Below are positions 50,744-61,400 of a DNA stretch of 64,000 bases, one piece after another; the stretch's first letter is position 1; every line of letters begins with the position of its first letter. The DNA comes from JAFAGX01 sp035622175 (GTDB lineage Bacteria; Acidobacteriota; Terriglobia; Terriglobales; Acidobacteriaceae). The notes under the pieces were generated by a model. That model was given only the letters and a program-made list of their open reading frames with translations, did no database searches and had not been told where the DNA came from. The stretch covers positions 41,057 to 105,056 of the forward strand of contig DASPVV010000078.1 of NCBI GenBank assembly GCA_035622175.1. The letters run 5' to 3'. The translations under genes were made by a program, and so were the position numbers.

Positions 50744-52708
50744 ATGCGCAGTTCAATAACCCTTCACGAAGTCGCGCGGCGAATCGTGATTGGCCTATTC
50801 AGTCTCGCCTCGCTGGCAGCAACGTCGCCGGATGAGCGTCAAGTTACCGATCCCAGATCCGTGATATCGGTCACGAACATGGCGGCAGGTCCGGTCCCCA
50901 TTCCCCAACTCTACTACACCCGCACCACGTCCGGACCAGCCTGGTCTCCGGACGGGCGCGAGGTGGTCTTCACCTCGAACATGACCGGACGATCCAACCT
51001 CTGGAAGGTATCGGCTGCAGGAGGATGGCCCATGCAACTGCTCGCATCCGACGATCGCCAATCGGGTGCTGTCTGGTCGCCGGATGGGAAATGGATTGTC
51101 TTCGCGCAGGATTTCGGCGGAGGTGAACTCTACGACCTCTTTGCAGTTCCAAGCGATGGCGGGGAAGTCGTCAACCTCACCAATACTCCGGAGGTGTCAG
51201 AGCAGAACCCGAACTGGTCTCCGGACGGCAGCATGTTGGCCATGTCCTACCGGCCCAAGACCTCTTCGACCTCCGACCTCGCACTGCTCGACTGGAAGAC
51301 CAGAAAGGTCCACAAACTCACCGATGAGCAAACCAAGAATCGCGAGTGGTATCGATCGATTTGGAGCCCAGATGGAAGGACGATCTACGCGGACCGTGCC
51401 AATGCCGGTCATACGGACTCGGATGTTTTTCGCATCGACGTAGCCACCGGCCAGCAGGAGAATCTCACTCCCCATCAGGGCGACGTCACCTACAGCGTCT
51501 CCTCCGTCTCACCGGACGGCAAGACCCTGCTGATCACTTCCAACGAGAAAGGCGGGTACGACAACGTCGCCTTGCTCGATGTCGCGAGCAAAAAGCGAAG
51601 CTGGGCCACAGACGTAACGTGGGAAGCGAGTGCGGGAGAGTTCTCTCCCGATTCGAAGAGTTTCACCTACATCCTCAACGCGGATGGCCGCACCGACACC
51701 TATGTGGTCGAGCGCAACACCGGCCATGCGGCCAAGCTGCCTTTTCCTGAGGGAATTAATTCTCCGGCCGGCAACCCCACCGCATATTCACCGAGCGGCG
51801 ATCGCTTGCTGGTTTCCCACCAAAGTTCGACGGAGCCGGCCGATCTGTGGGTGTATGACATCGCCACCCGGCGCCCGCGGCAACTGACCTTTTCGGCGTT
51901 GGCCAGTCTGAATCCGTCGCGTCTGCCTTCCTCTCAGTTGGTGCACTACAAGACCTTTGACGGGAAAATCATCAGTGCCTTTCTCTGGGTGCCGTTCAAC
52001 CTGAAGCGAGAGGGAAGCAATCCGGGAATCGTGCTCCCGCACGGCGGCCCCACGGGGCAGACGGTGGACAGTTTTAACAAAACCGCCGCCGCTCTCGCCT
52101 CCCGCGGTTATGTCTGTATTGCACCGAATGTTCGCGGATCCACCGGCTACGGAATGGAATTTCAGAAGGCGAACTACAAAGACCTGGGCGGGGGGGATCT
52201 CAGGGATGAGGTCTATGCTGCGCAATTCCTTGCCAGCACGGGATACGTGGATCCCAGGAAGATCGGCATCACCGGCGGATCCTATGGCGGATATATGGCC
52301 ATGATCGCCATCGGCAGGTCACCCGACGTCTGGGCAGCGGCCGTCGAACTATTCGGGATCACCGACTGGTTGACGGAGCAGGAGCATGAAGAGCCCGCGC
52401 TGCAACAATATGATCAGTCAATCCTGGGAGACCCGGTGAAGGACCGCCAGTCCTACGAAGACGCTTCCCCCATCCAATACTTCAAGTTCGCCAAGGCCCC
52501 TCTGCTGATTTTGCAGGGAGCGAATGACATTCGTGATCCTAAGGAGGAAGCGGAGCAGGCGGAGACGGTCCTCAAGCAGGAAGGCAAAGTGGTGGCCGCT
52601 CACTACTACCCGGACGAAGGCCACGGGTTTGCCAAACGTGAAAACCAAATCGATGCCATGGAGCGAACTGTCGAGTGGTTTGATCACTATCTTAAGAACC
52701 AACCATGA
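50744..52708 (+). CDS. Secreted S9-family prolyl oligopeptidase/DPP-like peptidase
   Basis: A 654-residue exported serine peptidase. A signal peptide (RRIVIGLFSLASLAA) is followed by an N-terminal beta-propeller with repeated WSPDG words: AWSPDGREVVFTSN, VWSPDGKWIVFAQD, NWSPDGSMLAM, IWSPDGRTIY and VSPDGKTLLIT. The C-terminal alpha/beta-hydrolase domain has HGGPTGQTV, GSTGYG and the catalytic Ser513 in GGSYGGYMA. The Asp is in GANDIRDP and the His in DEGHGFAKREN. It is close to the WD40-type dipeptidyl aminopeptidases/acylaminoacyl peptidases. The start is fixed by the promoter position and signal peptide. Confidence 0.93.
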   Translation: MRSSITLHEVARRIVIGLFSLASLAATSPDERQVTDPRSVISVTNMAAGPVPIPQLYYTRTTSGPAWSPDGREVVFTSNMTGRSNLWKVSAAGGWPMQLLASDDRQSGAVWSPDGKWIVFAQDFGGGELYDLFAVPSDGGEVVNLTNTPEVSEQNPNWSPDGSMLAMSYRPKTSSTSDLALLDWKTRKVHKLTDEQTKNREWYRSIWSPDGRTIYADRANAGHTDSDVFRIDVATGQQENLTPHQGDVTYSVSSVSPDGKTLLITSNEKGGYDNVALLDVASKKRSWATDVTWEASAGEFSPDSKSFTYILNADGRTDTYVVERNTGHAAKLPFPEGINSPAGNPTAYSPSGDRLLVSHQSSTEPADLWVYDIATRRPRQLTFSALASLNPSRLPSSQLVHYKTFDGKIISAFLWVPFNLKREGSNPGIVLPHGGPTGQTVDSFNKTAAALASRGYVCIAPNVRGSTGYGMEFQKANYKDLGGGDLRDEVYAAQFLASTGYVDPRKIGITGGSYGGYMAMIAIGRSPDVWAAAVELFGITDWLTEQEHEEPALQQYDQSILGDPVKDRQSYEDASPIQYFKFAKAPLLILQGANDIRDPKEEAEQAETVLKQEGKVVAAHYYPDEGHGFAKRENQIDAMERTVEWFDHYLKNQP

Positions 52709-52777
52709 TTCGTCCGTGAGGCAAAGCTCGTGCCGGGCTATCGGTGGGTGTGTCTTATCGCATAGGAAGCTGACTCC

Positions 52778-54478
52778 TCATGGCGCTGCTGCCGTCGCCG
52801 ATTTCGCTTCCAGCCGCTCGAACACTTCTTCGGCACGCCGCAAGGCTGCTTGAACGTTTTCGCAGATGTTTTCCGCTCCGATCACGTCCTGAAACTCTGC
52901 CTGATCGATGAGTTTGGCAGGCTGTTCACGGGCCCCACACAGGATCAAGGTGCGCTTATGGGCATGCAGCTGCTTGGCCACTTCTTCGATGGCATACATC
53001 CCCGTCGCATCGAGCGCGGTCATGTTGCGTAGCCGCAAGATCACCACCGGCGGCAAGCGCTCGAGGTTTTCGCTGACCACCGATATTTTGTCGGTGGCCC
53101 CGAACAGAAACGGTCCATGAATCCTAAAAATCGTCGCGTAATAAGGGATGTCCTTGTCTTGCAGAATGTGCACGCGCCCATCTTCTATATAGTCCTCCGT
53201 GACCTGCGATACCGTGGTGGTTGCCGTGACGCGGCTGATGAAAAGCAGCGCGGCCAGGATCATCCCCGCTTCGACGGCGACGGTGAGATCGGCAAATACG
53301 GTCAGGGCCAAGGTGACCAGCCAAACGCTGACATCCGTCTTAGTCAGTTTCAACAATTGGGGGATTTCGCACCATTCGCCCATGTTGTAAGCGACCACCA
53401 TCAGGATTCCCGCCAGCGCGCACAGGGGAACATAGCTCACCAGGGGTGCGGCGAATAACAGAATGCACAAAAGCGTCATCGCATGCACCATTCCCGCCAC
53501 CGGGGACCGGGCCCCGCTGCGAATGTTGGTGGCGGTGCGCGCGATTGCTCCCGTTGCCGGCAAACCTCCAAACATGGGCGATACAATATTCGCAACCCCC
53601 TGCGCTACCAGTTCCACATTCGGATTGTGCCGATCATTACTCATGCGATCGGAAACTACTGCGGACATGAGCGATTCGATGGCGCCTAACATCGCTACGG
53701 TGAATGCCGGGCCCAACAATCCGTGGATCAAATCGCTCCGGAATCTCGGAATCTCCAGGTGTGGCAGACCGGCGGGGATTCCCCCAAACCGGGTTCCGAT
53801 GGTTTCTACTGGCAATTTGAAAATGGCAACTGCGCCCGTGGCCATCACCAAGGCAAGGATGGGACCCGGAATACGGGTGGAAATGGTCCGGCAGGCCACG
53901 ATCAGCAATACCGTACCCACGGCCACCAAGCTTGCGCTCCAAGAAATCGTGGGAAAGCTCCGGGCAAGCGCCTCTACCCGAAGCCAGAAAATACTCGGCA
54001 CTTTGTCGAGGTGCAATCCGAAGAAGTCTTTCACCTGAGTGCTGGCGATGAGAATGGCAATCCCGTTCGTGAACCCAATCACCACCGGGCGCGGAATGAA
54101 CTTAACAGCCGTTCCGAACCCAGTCATCCCCATCACCACCAAAAGCACGCCCGCCATCACGGTGCACATGAACAAACCGTCCACTCCGTGGGCGGCTACG
54201 ATCCCGGCCACCACGACAACGAAGGCTCCAGTTGGTCCGCCAATCTGGGTTTTCGATCCGCCCAGGGCGGAAATCAGGAATCCGGTCACGATGGCGCAAT
54301 AGATGCCAGCTTGAGGAGTGAGGCCGGAGGCGATGGCAAACGCCATTGCCAGGGGCAAAGCCACGAGGCCAACCGTCACACCGGCAACCAAATCATGCGA
54401 GAACTTGTTGAGGTTGTAATCGCGCAGGCAAAGGACAGACTTCGGGACCCATCGCTGATCATGGAAAGTAATCCCCAT
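52778..54478 (-). CDS. SulP/SLC26-family anion transporter with STAS domain
   Basis: A 566-residue transporter. Ten or more membrane helices occupy residues 25-430, with SulP signatures DLVAGVTVGLVALPLAMAFAIASGLTPQAGIY, GGSKTQIGGPTGAF, and the NPNVELVAQGVANIVSPMFGGLPATGAIART segment. The C-terminal STAS domain (about 440-550) has RLRNMTALDATGMYAIEEVAKQL. Members carry sulfate, bicarbonate or other anions; no carbonic anhydrase or sulfate-assimilation gene is adjacent to decide. It converges with the S9 peptidase gene. Confidence 0.94.
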   Translation of the reverse strand: MGITFHDQRWVPKSVLCLRDYNLNKFSHDLVAGVTVGLVALPLAMAFAIASGLTPQAGIYCAIVTGFLISALGGSKTQIGGPTGAFVVVVAGIVAAHGVDGLFMCTVMAGVLLVVMGMTGFGTAVKFIPRPVVIGFTNGIAILIASTQVKDFFGLHLDKVPSIFWLRVEALARSFPTISWSASLVAVGTVLLIVACRTISTRIPGPILALVMATGAVAIFKLPVETIGTRFGGIPAGLPHLEIPRFRSDLIHGLLGPAFTVAMLGAIESLMSAVVSDRMSNDRHNPNVELVAQGVANIVSPMFGGLPATGAIARTATNIRSGARSPVAGMVHAMTLLCILLFAAPLVSYVPLCALAGILMVVAYNMGEWCEIPQLLKLTKTDVSVWLVTLALTVFADLTVAVEAGMILAALLFISRVTATTTVSQVTEDYIEDGRVHILQDKDIPYYATIFRIHGPFLFGATDKISVVSENLERLPPVVILRLRNMTALDATGMYAIEEVAKQLHAHKRTLILCGAREQPAKLIDQAEFQDVIGAENICENVQAALRRAEEVFERLEAKSATAAAP

Positions 54479-54621
54479 TCTTGCATTATGCGTAAGGGTT
54501 GAGGTTTTGGGCAGCAGAATCTATTGCTTGGACCAATCGAAGGAACGTGCGCCAAAGTGCTTGGTTGAGGGGATGCTCTCTGCCCGAGGGGCTTCGACCG
54601 TCGTCCGTTGCTGAGACAGGG

Positions 54622-56538
54622 TCATGGACACGCTGGTGCGAGCTTGGCCAACTCGGTAACGGCACCGAGCCAGGGAAATTCGTTACCGTCGCTGAAACTG
54701 TAGAATACGGTGCCGTTTGGCAGGAGCGCCACGAGGTTGCCACCATAACCACTCATGAAGGCTACCCAGAAACTGCAGGAGAACTGGGGAAATTCCTCTA
54801 CGCCTAGGTAACGGCCCCACAAGCCATGGACGTAACGGCGGCTGTCGCTTGCAGCCGATCCGCGGCCATCGCCCGGCCGGCCCAGCAAGGATGTTAGCTT
54901 GCTGCCTTCCACGCGAACGCCGGCGGCGGCCGGATCTGGGCCGCGAAGCAACGCCTCTTTCAGCCGTCGCGGGTCTAACACGGGAATGCCGTCTAGGACA
55001 CCGCTGCCGTCGTTGAGGAAACTTGCAATCTTCGCAATGTCGTCTTTGCTCAAGAACAAACCGTAATATCCACTCGGCGCGCCCCTCGGGCTGTTGTCCG
55101 TGCGTAGGGTCGTCAACCCGCCCTGACTCACATGCAAAGGGACATAGACGTCATCGCGAACCATATGGAACAGGTCGGCCTTGGTTCCCTGCTTCTGCTG
55201 CAAATAGGCATTCATCGCCTGCGTCAAGATAAACGTGGCCGAACTTTGATACACCCACTTCGTGCCGGGAGTAACAAACTGATGGTGAATCGCGAAAGCC
55301 GTCTTCAATTTGGTTTTCCGGTCCTCGGCCACCAGGAATCGATCCATGGCCGGGCTGTCTTCGTCCGCCTCGTAACCCGGCAGGTTGTAGTTGCCCGAGG
55401 CCATGTCGGAAACGTTGTTGAAGGTGGTTGCCTCCCAGTTGCCTCCTTCTTTGTATTCCGGAACGTAGTCCTTGATCCGTTGCGCGTAAACGCCAGCACC
55501 ATAGAGTTGTCCCAGCCGCATGAGCGCCACCCCTGCGAACGCGGATTTGGCGATCGAATACGACGGCAGCCGCATTTCCTCGCAATAGGCATATTCCCCG
55601 AAGCGGGTCGGGCAGCCGGCGGAATAGTGAATGCCTTGGGCCACCATGCCATAGGTAGTCACCTCCTGCGGGTGCTGGTAAGCGGCCAGGAACCGAGTCC
55701 CATCGATGCCAGATTTTTGGAAGTCGTTGGCCAACTCGCTCCATGATTTGCTGGGCATGCGGCGGGAAAACTCCTGCGCCTGGCGGGCTGCGATGGTTCG
55801 AGCGTTTGCCATCGAGCGTGGGGTGTAGGTTGCGCCGACAACCCCCCACAGGTTGAACTTCATCGGGTAGCAGGTCTCTTGCGTAACTTGATAGTAGACA
55901 TTCGAAATGTTGGGCTTTCTGCGATTGCTGAACAGAAACGCCATCTCGCCGTTGTGTACGCAGTTCTGATTGCGCTGAACCAGCGCAAACGGGAAGCTCG
56001 CGCGCGTATAGCCGTCGTCCTCGCGCTCCCGCCACACGCGTCCCGGTCCGATGATGTAGTTCCACACGGGACTTCCGGTGATCACCAGGCCCTGCTGTGC
56101 CGGGATCAGATGGCTGCCGCTTTGCACGAACGTGATCTCGGTCGGCGGCAGGTGCTTCCAGGGAGAATCTGCGTCGGAAACCAAACCGAAGATTTCCGCG
56201 AGCAGGGAAAAATTTCCATTCGACGCCGTTTGCTTCAGGGTTAGCGTGCCTTCAAATATTTCCGCGGGTTCGGCTGCTTCTTGCGGAAGGCCAAAACCCG
56301 CCCGGTCGTCGACAGGCGTCAGAGGCGCGGCCGAGCCCATGAGCAGGGTCCGCTTCACGACCGTCCGACGTACGTCGCCCGATCCCGCAAGAGGCGGCCC
56401 GAACGGTGAATTCTGCGCGGCGCGCCCAGCGCCACCCGAGAGCAGCCCGGTCGCGAAGCAAAGGGTTGCCCAGCACCGCCGCCACGTCTGGGTTGCCGTC
56501 GCGGCTGAACGGCCGGCATGCGAAAATAAGGGGGTCAT
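54622..56538 (-). CDS. Exported beta-lactamase-fold serine hydrolase
   Basis: A 638-residue protein. The N-terminus is a signal-like stretch (about 15-40) followed by a 250-residue region of unknown fold. The C-terminal part carries a class C beta-lactamase/esterase-type active site: Ser328-Ile-Ala-Lys331 in LPSYSIAKSAFAG and a Tyr-x-Ser in WVYQSSATFIL. Late glycine-rich FMSGYGGNLVALLPNGTVFY probably supplies the last strand. It is an unusual, long member of the COG1680-like group. The start overlaps the amidohydrolase stop by 4 bp, so the two are one operon and probably work on the same substrate. Confidence 0.78.
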   Translation of the reverse strand: MTPLFSHAGRSAATATQTWRRCWATLCFATGLLSGGAGRAAQNSPFGPPLAGSGDVRRTVVKRTLLMGSAAPLTPVDDRAGFGLPQEAAEPAEIFEGTLTLKQTASNGNFSLLAEIFGLVSDADSPWKHLPPTEITFVQSGSHLIPAQQGLVITGSPVWNYIIGPGRVWREREDDGYTRASFPFALVQRNQNCVHNGEMAFLFSNRRKPNISNVYYQVTQETCYPMKFNLWGVVGATYTPRSMANARTIAARQAQEFSRRMPSKSWSELANDFQKSGIDGTRFLAAYQHPQEVTTYGMVAQGIHYSAGCPTRFGEYAYCEEMRLPSYSIAKSAFAGVALMRLGQLYGAGVYAQRIKDYVPEYKEGGNWEATTFNNVSDMASGNYNLPGYEADEDSPAMDRFLVAEDRKTKLKTAFAIHHQFVTPGTKWVYQSSATFILTQAMNAYLQQKQGTKADLFHMVRDDVYVPLHVSQGGLTTLRTDNSPRGAPSGYYGLFLSKDDIAKIASFLNDGSGVLDGIPVLDPRRLKEALLRGPDPAAAGVRVEGSKLTSLLGRPGDGRGSAASDSRRYVHGLWGRYLGVEEFPQFSCSFWVAFMSGYGGNLVALLPNGTVFYSFSDGNEFPWLGAVTELAKLAPACP

Positions 56539-58244
56539 TTTCCGGTCTCGCTTCGTTCGTACACTTTTTTCCCCCCGACAAACGTTTCGAGCACCTTCAC
56601 CTCCTTGAGTTCTTCGACGGGCACGGAGAGTACGTCGCGGTCAACCACAATAAAATCGGCAAGTTTCCCGGGTTCGAGTGCACCCTTGCTGTTCTCTTCA
56701 AATCCAGCATAGGCTCCGTTGCGGGTATAGAGGGTGAGCGCCTGTTCCACCGAAATGCGTTCCTCGGGGGCGAGAATCTGGCCGCTCTCCAATTCTTGGC
56801 GCGCCACCGCGGCCCAGATTCCCCACCACGGGCTGAGTGGCGTTACGGGAACGTCGGAGCCGGCGGCTTCGAGGATTCCGTTCTCGATGTAGGATCTGGC
56901 CGGATACGACCAGCGAACCCGCTCAGGACCGTATTTTCGAAACCAGCTGCCGATCCAATAGACAAAGGGAGGATTGCCATCCACCAGGACATGCAATTCC
57001 TGCAGTCGTTTCTGCACGGCGGGAGTCGAGATGCCGGCGTGCACGATACGGAAGCGATGATCCTTCAAGCCGAATTGATGAATGACCGCGGCGTAGGAAT
57101 CGAGCACCTCATCGATCGCGCGATCCCCAATGGCATGCGTCTCCAACTGCCAGCCGGCGGCGGCGGCCACCCCATGCGCTTTTTGCATGTCGGCGGGAGA
57201 CCAGCGAAGCACGCCAAGATTATCCGGTTCGCCGATAACTCCTGGCGGGTAGATCGCGATGGTGCGTGCCCCCATGCCTCCATCGGCAAACATCTTGGCG
57301 GCGCCGAACTTGAGCCGATCATCCCCAAAGCCGGTGTGCACCCCCATTTGCGCCAATTTCTCAGCGTCGGCGATGCTGCCAATCCGGGGCGACATTTGGA
57401 CACGAAGGTTCAGCCAACCACGGTCGTGCGCCTCTTGATACCCGCGCATTTCCTCCGACGAGATGAAAATATCGTGAATCGTGGTCAGGCCGACCTCGCT
57501 GGCTTTCTCAGAGATGAGCTTGGCCGCGCGTAGGTTGATGTCCGGCGGGTCGCCGGGAAGAAGCGTCTCCACCAGCCCCATGGCGGTATCCTTGAGAATT
57601 CCGGTCGGCTCTCCCGAAGGGTCGCGCTCGATCACTCCTCCTTGGGGATCGGGAGTATTCTTGCTGATCGTTGCCAGCTTCAACGCCGCGCTGTTGGCCA
57701 CCGCCAAATGACCACTCACGTGGGTCAGATACACGGGATGGTTGGGAGCCACCCGGTCCAGGTCGTGGCGGGTGATGTAGCGTCGCTCGGCGAGCTTGGC
57801 ATCATCCCAGCCGGAACCCCGAATCCATTGTCCGGAGGGCAGCGCCGCGGCCCGCCGGGCGACGGCTTCGACGATCTCGGCAATGGAATGAACCGAGGGG
57901 TAGCCGGCGTCAATCTCGCCGCGCACCAGGCCCTTCACCCACTCCATGGCATGCGTGTGGACGTCAATCAATCCTGGCAGAACCGTGTGTCCTTCTAAGT
58001 CGAGCACCTGGGTGCGGGCGCTGATGCAATCCGCGATCGCGTGCTCGTCGCCTGTGGCGAGGATTCTGCCGTCGCGGATCGCCATGGCTTCGACGACCTT
58101 CCGGACTTCACTCATCGTCACGATATGACCCCGCCTCAGCACCAGGTCGGCATCCTGGCACAGCTCGGCAGCCGCTGAGGTGGGCACGATAATCCCGCTG
58201 ACCCCGACCACGATGACCGCCGCGAGCCAGTTCCGTCGTTTCAT
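56535..58244 (-). CDS. Exported amidohydrolase (YtcJ-like)
   Basis: A 569-residue metal-dependent amidohydrolase. A signal peptide (RNWLAAVIVVGVSGIIVPTSAAAE) is followed by the beta-sandwich and TIM barrel. Metal motif His96-Thr-His98 is in DVHTHAMEW. Other blocks are LTHVSGHLAVANSAAL, FADGGMGARTIAIYPP, ETHAIGDRAIDEVLD, FRIVHAGIS and GSDVPVTPLSPWWG. The C-terminal LEPGKLADFIVVDRDVLSVP is standard. The internal ATG with AAGGAGG upstream is chosen; the longer frame crosses the divergent promoter. First gene of a two-gene operon with the serine hydrolase. Confidence 0.92.
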   Translation of the reverse strand: MKRRNWLAAVIVVGVSGIIVPTSAAAELCQDADLVLRRGHIVTMSEVRKVVEAMAIRDGRILATGDEHAIADCISARTQVLDLEGHTVLPGLIDVHTHAMEWVKGLVRGEIDAGYPSVHSIAEIVEAVARRAAALPSGQWIRGSGWDDAKLAERRYITRHDLDRVAPNHPVYLTHVSGHLAVANSAALKLATISKNTPDPQGGVIERDPSGEPTGILKDTAMGLVETLLPGDPPDINLRAAKLISEKASEVGLTTIHDIFISSEEMRGYQEAHDRGWLNLRVQMSPRIGSIADAEKLAQMGVHTGFGDDRLKFGAAKMFADGGMGARTIAIYPPGVIGEPDNLGVLRWSPADMQKAHGVAAAAGWQLETHAIGDRAIDEVLDSYAAVIHQFGLKDHRFRIVHAGISTPAVQKRLQELHVLVDGNPPFVYWIGSWFRKYGPERVRWSYPARSYIENGILEAAGSDVPVTPLSPWWGIWAAVARQELESGQILAPEERISVEQALTLYTRNGAYAGFEENSKGALEPGKLADFIVVDRDVLSVPVEELKEVKVLETFVGGKKVYERSETGK

Positions 58245-58314
58245 GGGCCTCCTTGGCGCATGCGCGCCGCTCATTGCATGACGAATTCCTTGGCATCGTC
58301 CGGCAAGAAGATTC

Positions 58315-58343
58315 TTGACAAAGATTACAGAAATAACACTAAT
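58315..58343 (+). promoter_or_regulatory. Promoter of the second TonB receptor gene
   Basis: A consensus TTGACA is followed 17 bp later by ACTAAT. The transcript would have a leader of about 90 nt before the ATG. The 198-bp gap is shared with the divergent amidohydrolase operon. Confidence 0.5.
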
Positions 58344-58442
58344 GTATGCGAACAACCGGGCAGGCCCAAGGCTCGAGGTCGCAAGGAACTGCCACCAGGA
58401 GTGGCGCGCATGCGGTACGCGCCGCGAGTGCGAGAGGATACC

Positions 58443-61400
58443 ATGAAAAGGTTCGGGCAACTGGCGCGATGGCAGGCGATCGTCGGCGTCCTATTCCTCT
58501 GCTCCCCAACCACACACGCGCAATTCACCGAGGGCACTCTGGTCGGAACGATCACCGATCCTAGCGGCGCGGTGGTCGCCGGGGCCAGCGTCGAAGTCAC
58601 GGATGTCGAGACGGGGATATCGACCGAAGTCAAGACGGACTCCAGCGGTTTTTATCGCGCCCTCCATCTTCAGTTTGGGACGTACCGAGTCACCATAACC
58701 GCAGAGGGCTTCCGGAAAACCGTTCTCGAAGGCATCCCGGTCAACGTGAACAACACTACCCGAGCCGACGCCAAACTGCAGACGGGACAGGTTCGTGAGA
58801 CCGTGGACGTCAACGCCATGCCGCCCTTGGTCCAGACGGAAGAGGCCAGGCTGGCGGGTACCGTAGGCAGTGAAGCGGTGCAAAATCTGCCTCTGAACGG
58901 TCGGCAAGTCTATCAGTTGGTTTCGCTCGAACCCGGCGTGACCGCCACCAACGCTCCCGTCATTTCCAATGTTCCCTCTCCCACGTCTTCTGTGACCTTT
59001 GATTTTGGTTACATTGCCAACGGAGCGACGCCCCGGGGAAACAACTTCGTTCTCGATGGAAATTCCAACAACAATGAGTGGCTGGGCGGAACGCCGCTCA
59101 TTTTCCCGTCTCTCGATGCCATCCAGGAGGTCCAGGTTCAGACCCTGAATTTCTCGGCGGAATACGGCAGGAACAACGGGACCGTGGTGAACGTGGTCAC
59201 CAAGGCCGGCAGCAATGACTTTCATGGAGATGTTTTTTACAGCGGCAGAAATACCGTCCTCAATGCGCGAAACTATTTTGACACCCTCGAGAAAGCGCCG
59301 CTGCAGCAGAATCAGTTTGGCGCCACCTTGGGTGGGCCGATTCTTCGCGATAAGACTTTTTTCTTCCTGGACTACGAGGGATCCCGCCTGAGAGACAGTC
59401 TGCCGGAAATCGTTGCCACCGAAAATCCCATTTACCGCCAGTCGATCATCGCCACGGAACCAGACTCTATCGCCGCTCTTTTCTTCCGGGATTTTCCCGG
59501 TCCCGCGTGCACGACGCCGATCAGTGCGACGCAGTGCTTCGCCGAGGCTCCGCAGAAAGAGCCTAATCGGGCGGACCAGTACTTAGTTCGCCTGGACCAT
59601 CACCACGGCTCCCAAGATCAGCTCTATGCTCGCTGGATCAATACCATCGCTTCGGGGGATGTCGGCCGCCAAGAGCTCGAAGGGGCAAACATCCGAGGGT
59701 TCACCGCACCCTTCAGCGGGTTCTTTGCCGATCTCGGACTGGGCTACACCCATACATTTTCTTCGAGCACGCTGAACGATCTGCGCTTCGCCTATTCGCG
59801 AAACAACAGCAATGTCCGATTTGGCATACCACCGGCGAGCGCCACCGCAGGCATTCTCCGCTCGGCTGGCCTGCCGGCGGACGACTTTGGTTTCCTCGAC
59901 TTCGACGATGGAACCATCCCGTTCGGCGGCGAACTGTTCATTCCGCGAGACTTCGTTTTCAACACCTTCGCGGTCACCGACACGTTGACGCACGTGATCG
60001 GTCACCACTCGCTCCGCATCGGCGGGGATGTCCGCCGCATCCAGGAAAACAGCAACTACCCCCTCGAAACCTACCCCTACTACGAGTTTGCGAGCATTGG
60101 CCCGCTTGGCTTCGGCGCCGACGCACCCTATCTCGTGGCGGCCACGATCGATCGCAATCTCTCGAGCCCGAACTTCGGCGGGTTCACGGACACGCCCCGC
60201 CATTTCCGCTGGACGCAGTGGGCCTTATTTGTGCAAGATGATTGGAAGGTCCTTCCCAACCTGGCGGTGAATGCCGGACTTCGCTACGAAATCTTTAGCC
60301 CGCCGTCAGAAACCAACGGAATTCTGTCGAACATCATCCTGGGGCCGGGCAGCAACCTGTTTCAGCAGATCGCTACGGCCGACGTAGGCCGGGTCAGCAA
60401 AATGTGGAATACCGACTACCACAACTTTGCCCCCCGACTGGGTCTCTCTTGGGACCCCAGGGGCAAAGGCACCACCGTGATTCGAAGCGGTTTCAGCATT
60501 GCCTATAACGAACCTTATTCCAACCTTTATACCAACGCATCCCGGTTCGATCCGCCGGACGCCGCAACCATGTATGTCGAGCCGTACATTGGTATCGGAA
60601 CCAGCGTCAATTATCAATTTCCTTTTAAACCCAGCCCTGACTTCGCCGGCCCGGTAACCGCCAATGGTGGAGTCGGGCCGATCTCGACTTCGGCGGTTGC
60701 GCCTGATATTACCCCGAGCGGTGTCTATCCCAATCTGCGTACGGCCTATTCGCTGCAATGGTTTCTCGGAGTTCAGCAGCAGTTTCTACGCGACTATGGA
60801 TTCAGCATCAACTACGTCGGAACGCGCGGAGTGGGCGGCTACACCCGGGAGGACTACAACCGATTCGACGGCGATGTTTGCAACCCGACGGTATGCGATT
60901 ACTATGCGACTCGCTACGCTCCGGGATGGGGAGCCATCACCTATATCACCAATGAAAGTCAGTCAACCTACAACGGATTCAACGCTCAGTTCAAGAAATC
61001 CTACAGCGATCGGCTGACATTTGTTGCCAACTACACCTTGGGCAAGGTTCTCGACAATGTGACCGAGGGAGGACTTGGGGATTACTTCAACGTAAACTCC
61101 TATGGCCTCAATTACAGCGGCGTCATGGATATCGAGCACCCGCAACTGGACCGTGGACCGTCAGAATTTGACGTGCGAAATCGATTTACCGGCAGCGCCA
61201 TCTGGAATCTGCCATCTCCCCAATCCAAAGGGATCGTGCACGCGCTCTTGGGAGGATGGCAATGGAACGCGATCGTCACCCTCCAATCCGGACGTCCCTT
61301 CGATGTGGACTGCACCCTCGGCTGGTACGATGGTTGCGACTTCAATATGGATGGCGATTACTATGCTCGCCCGAATCTGCCCGCGGGCGTCAAGCTCACC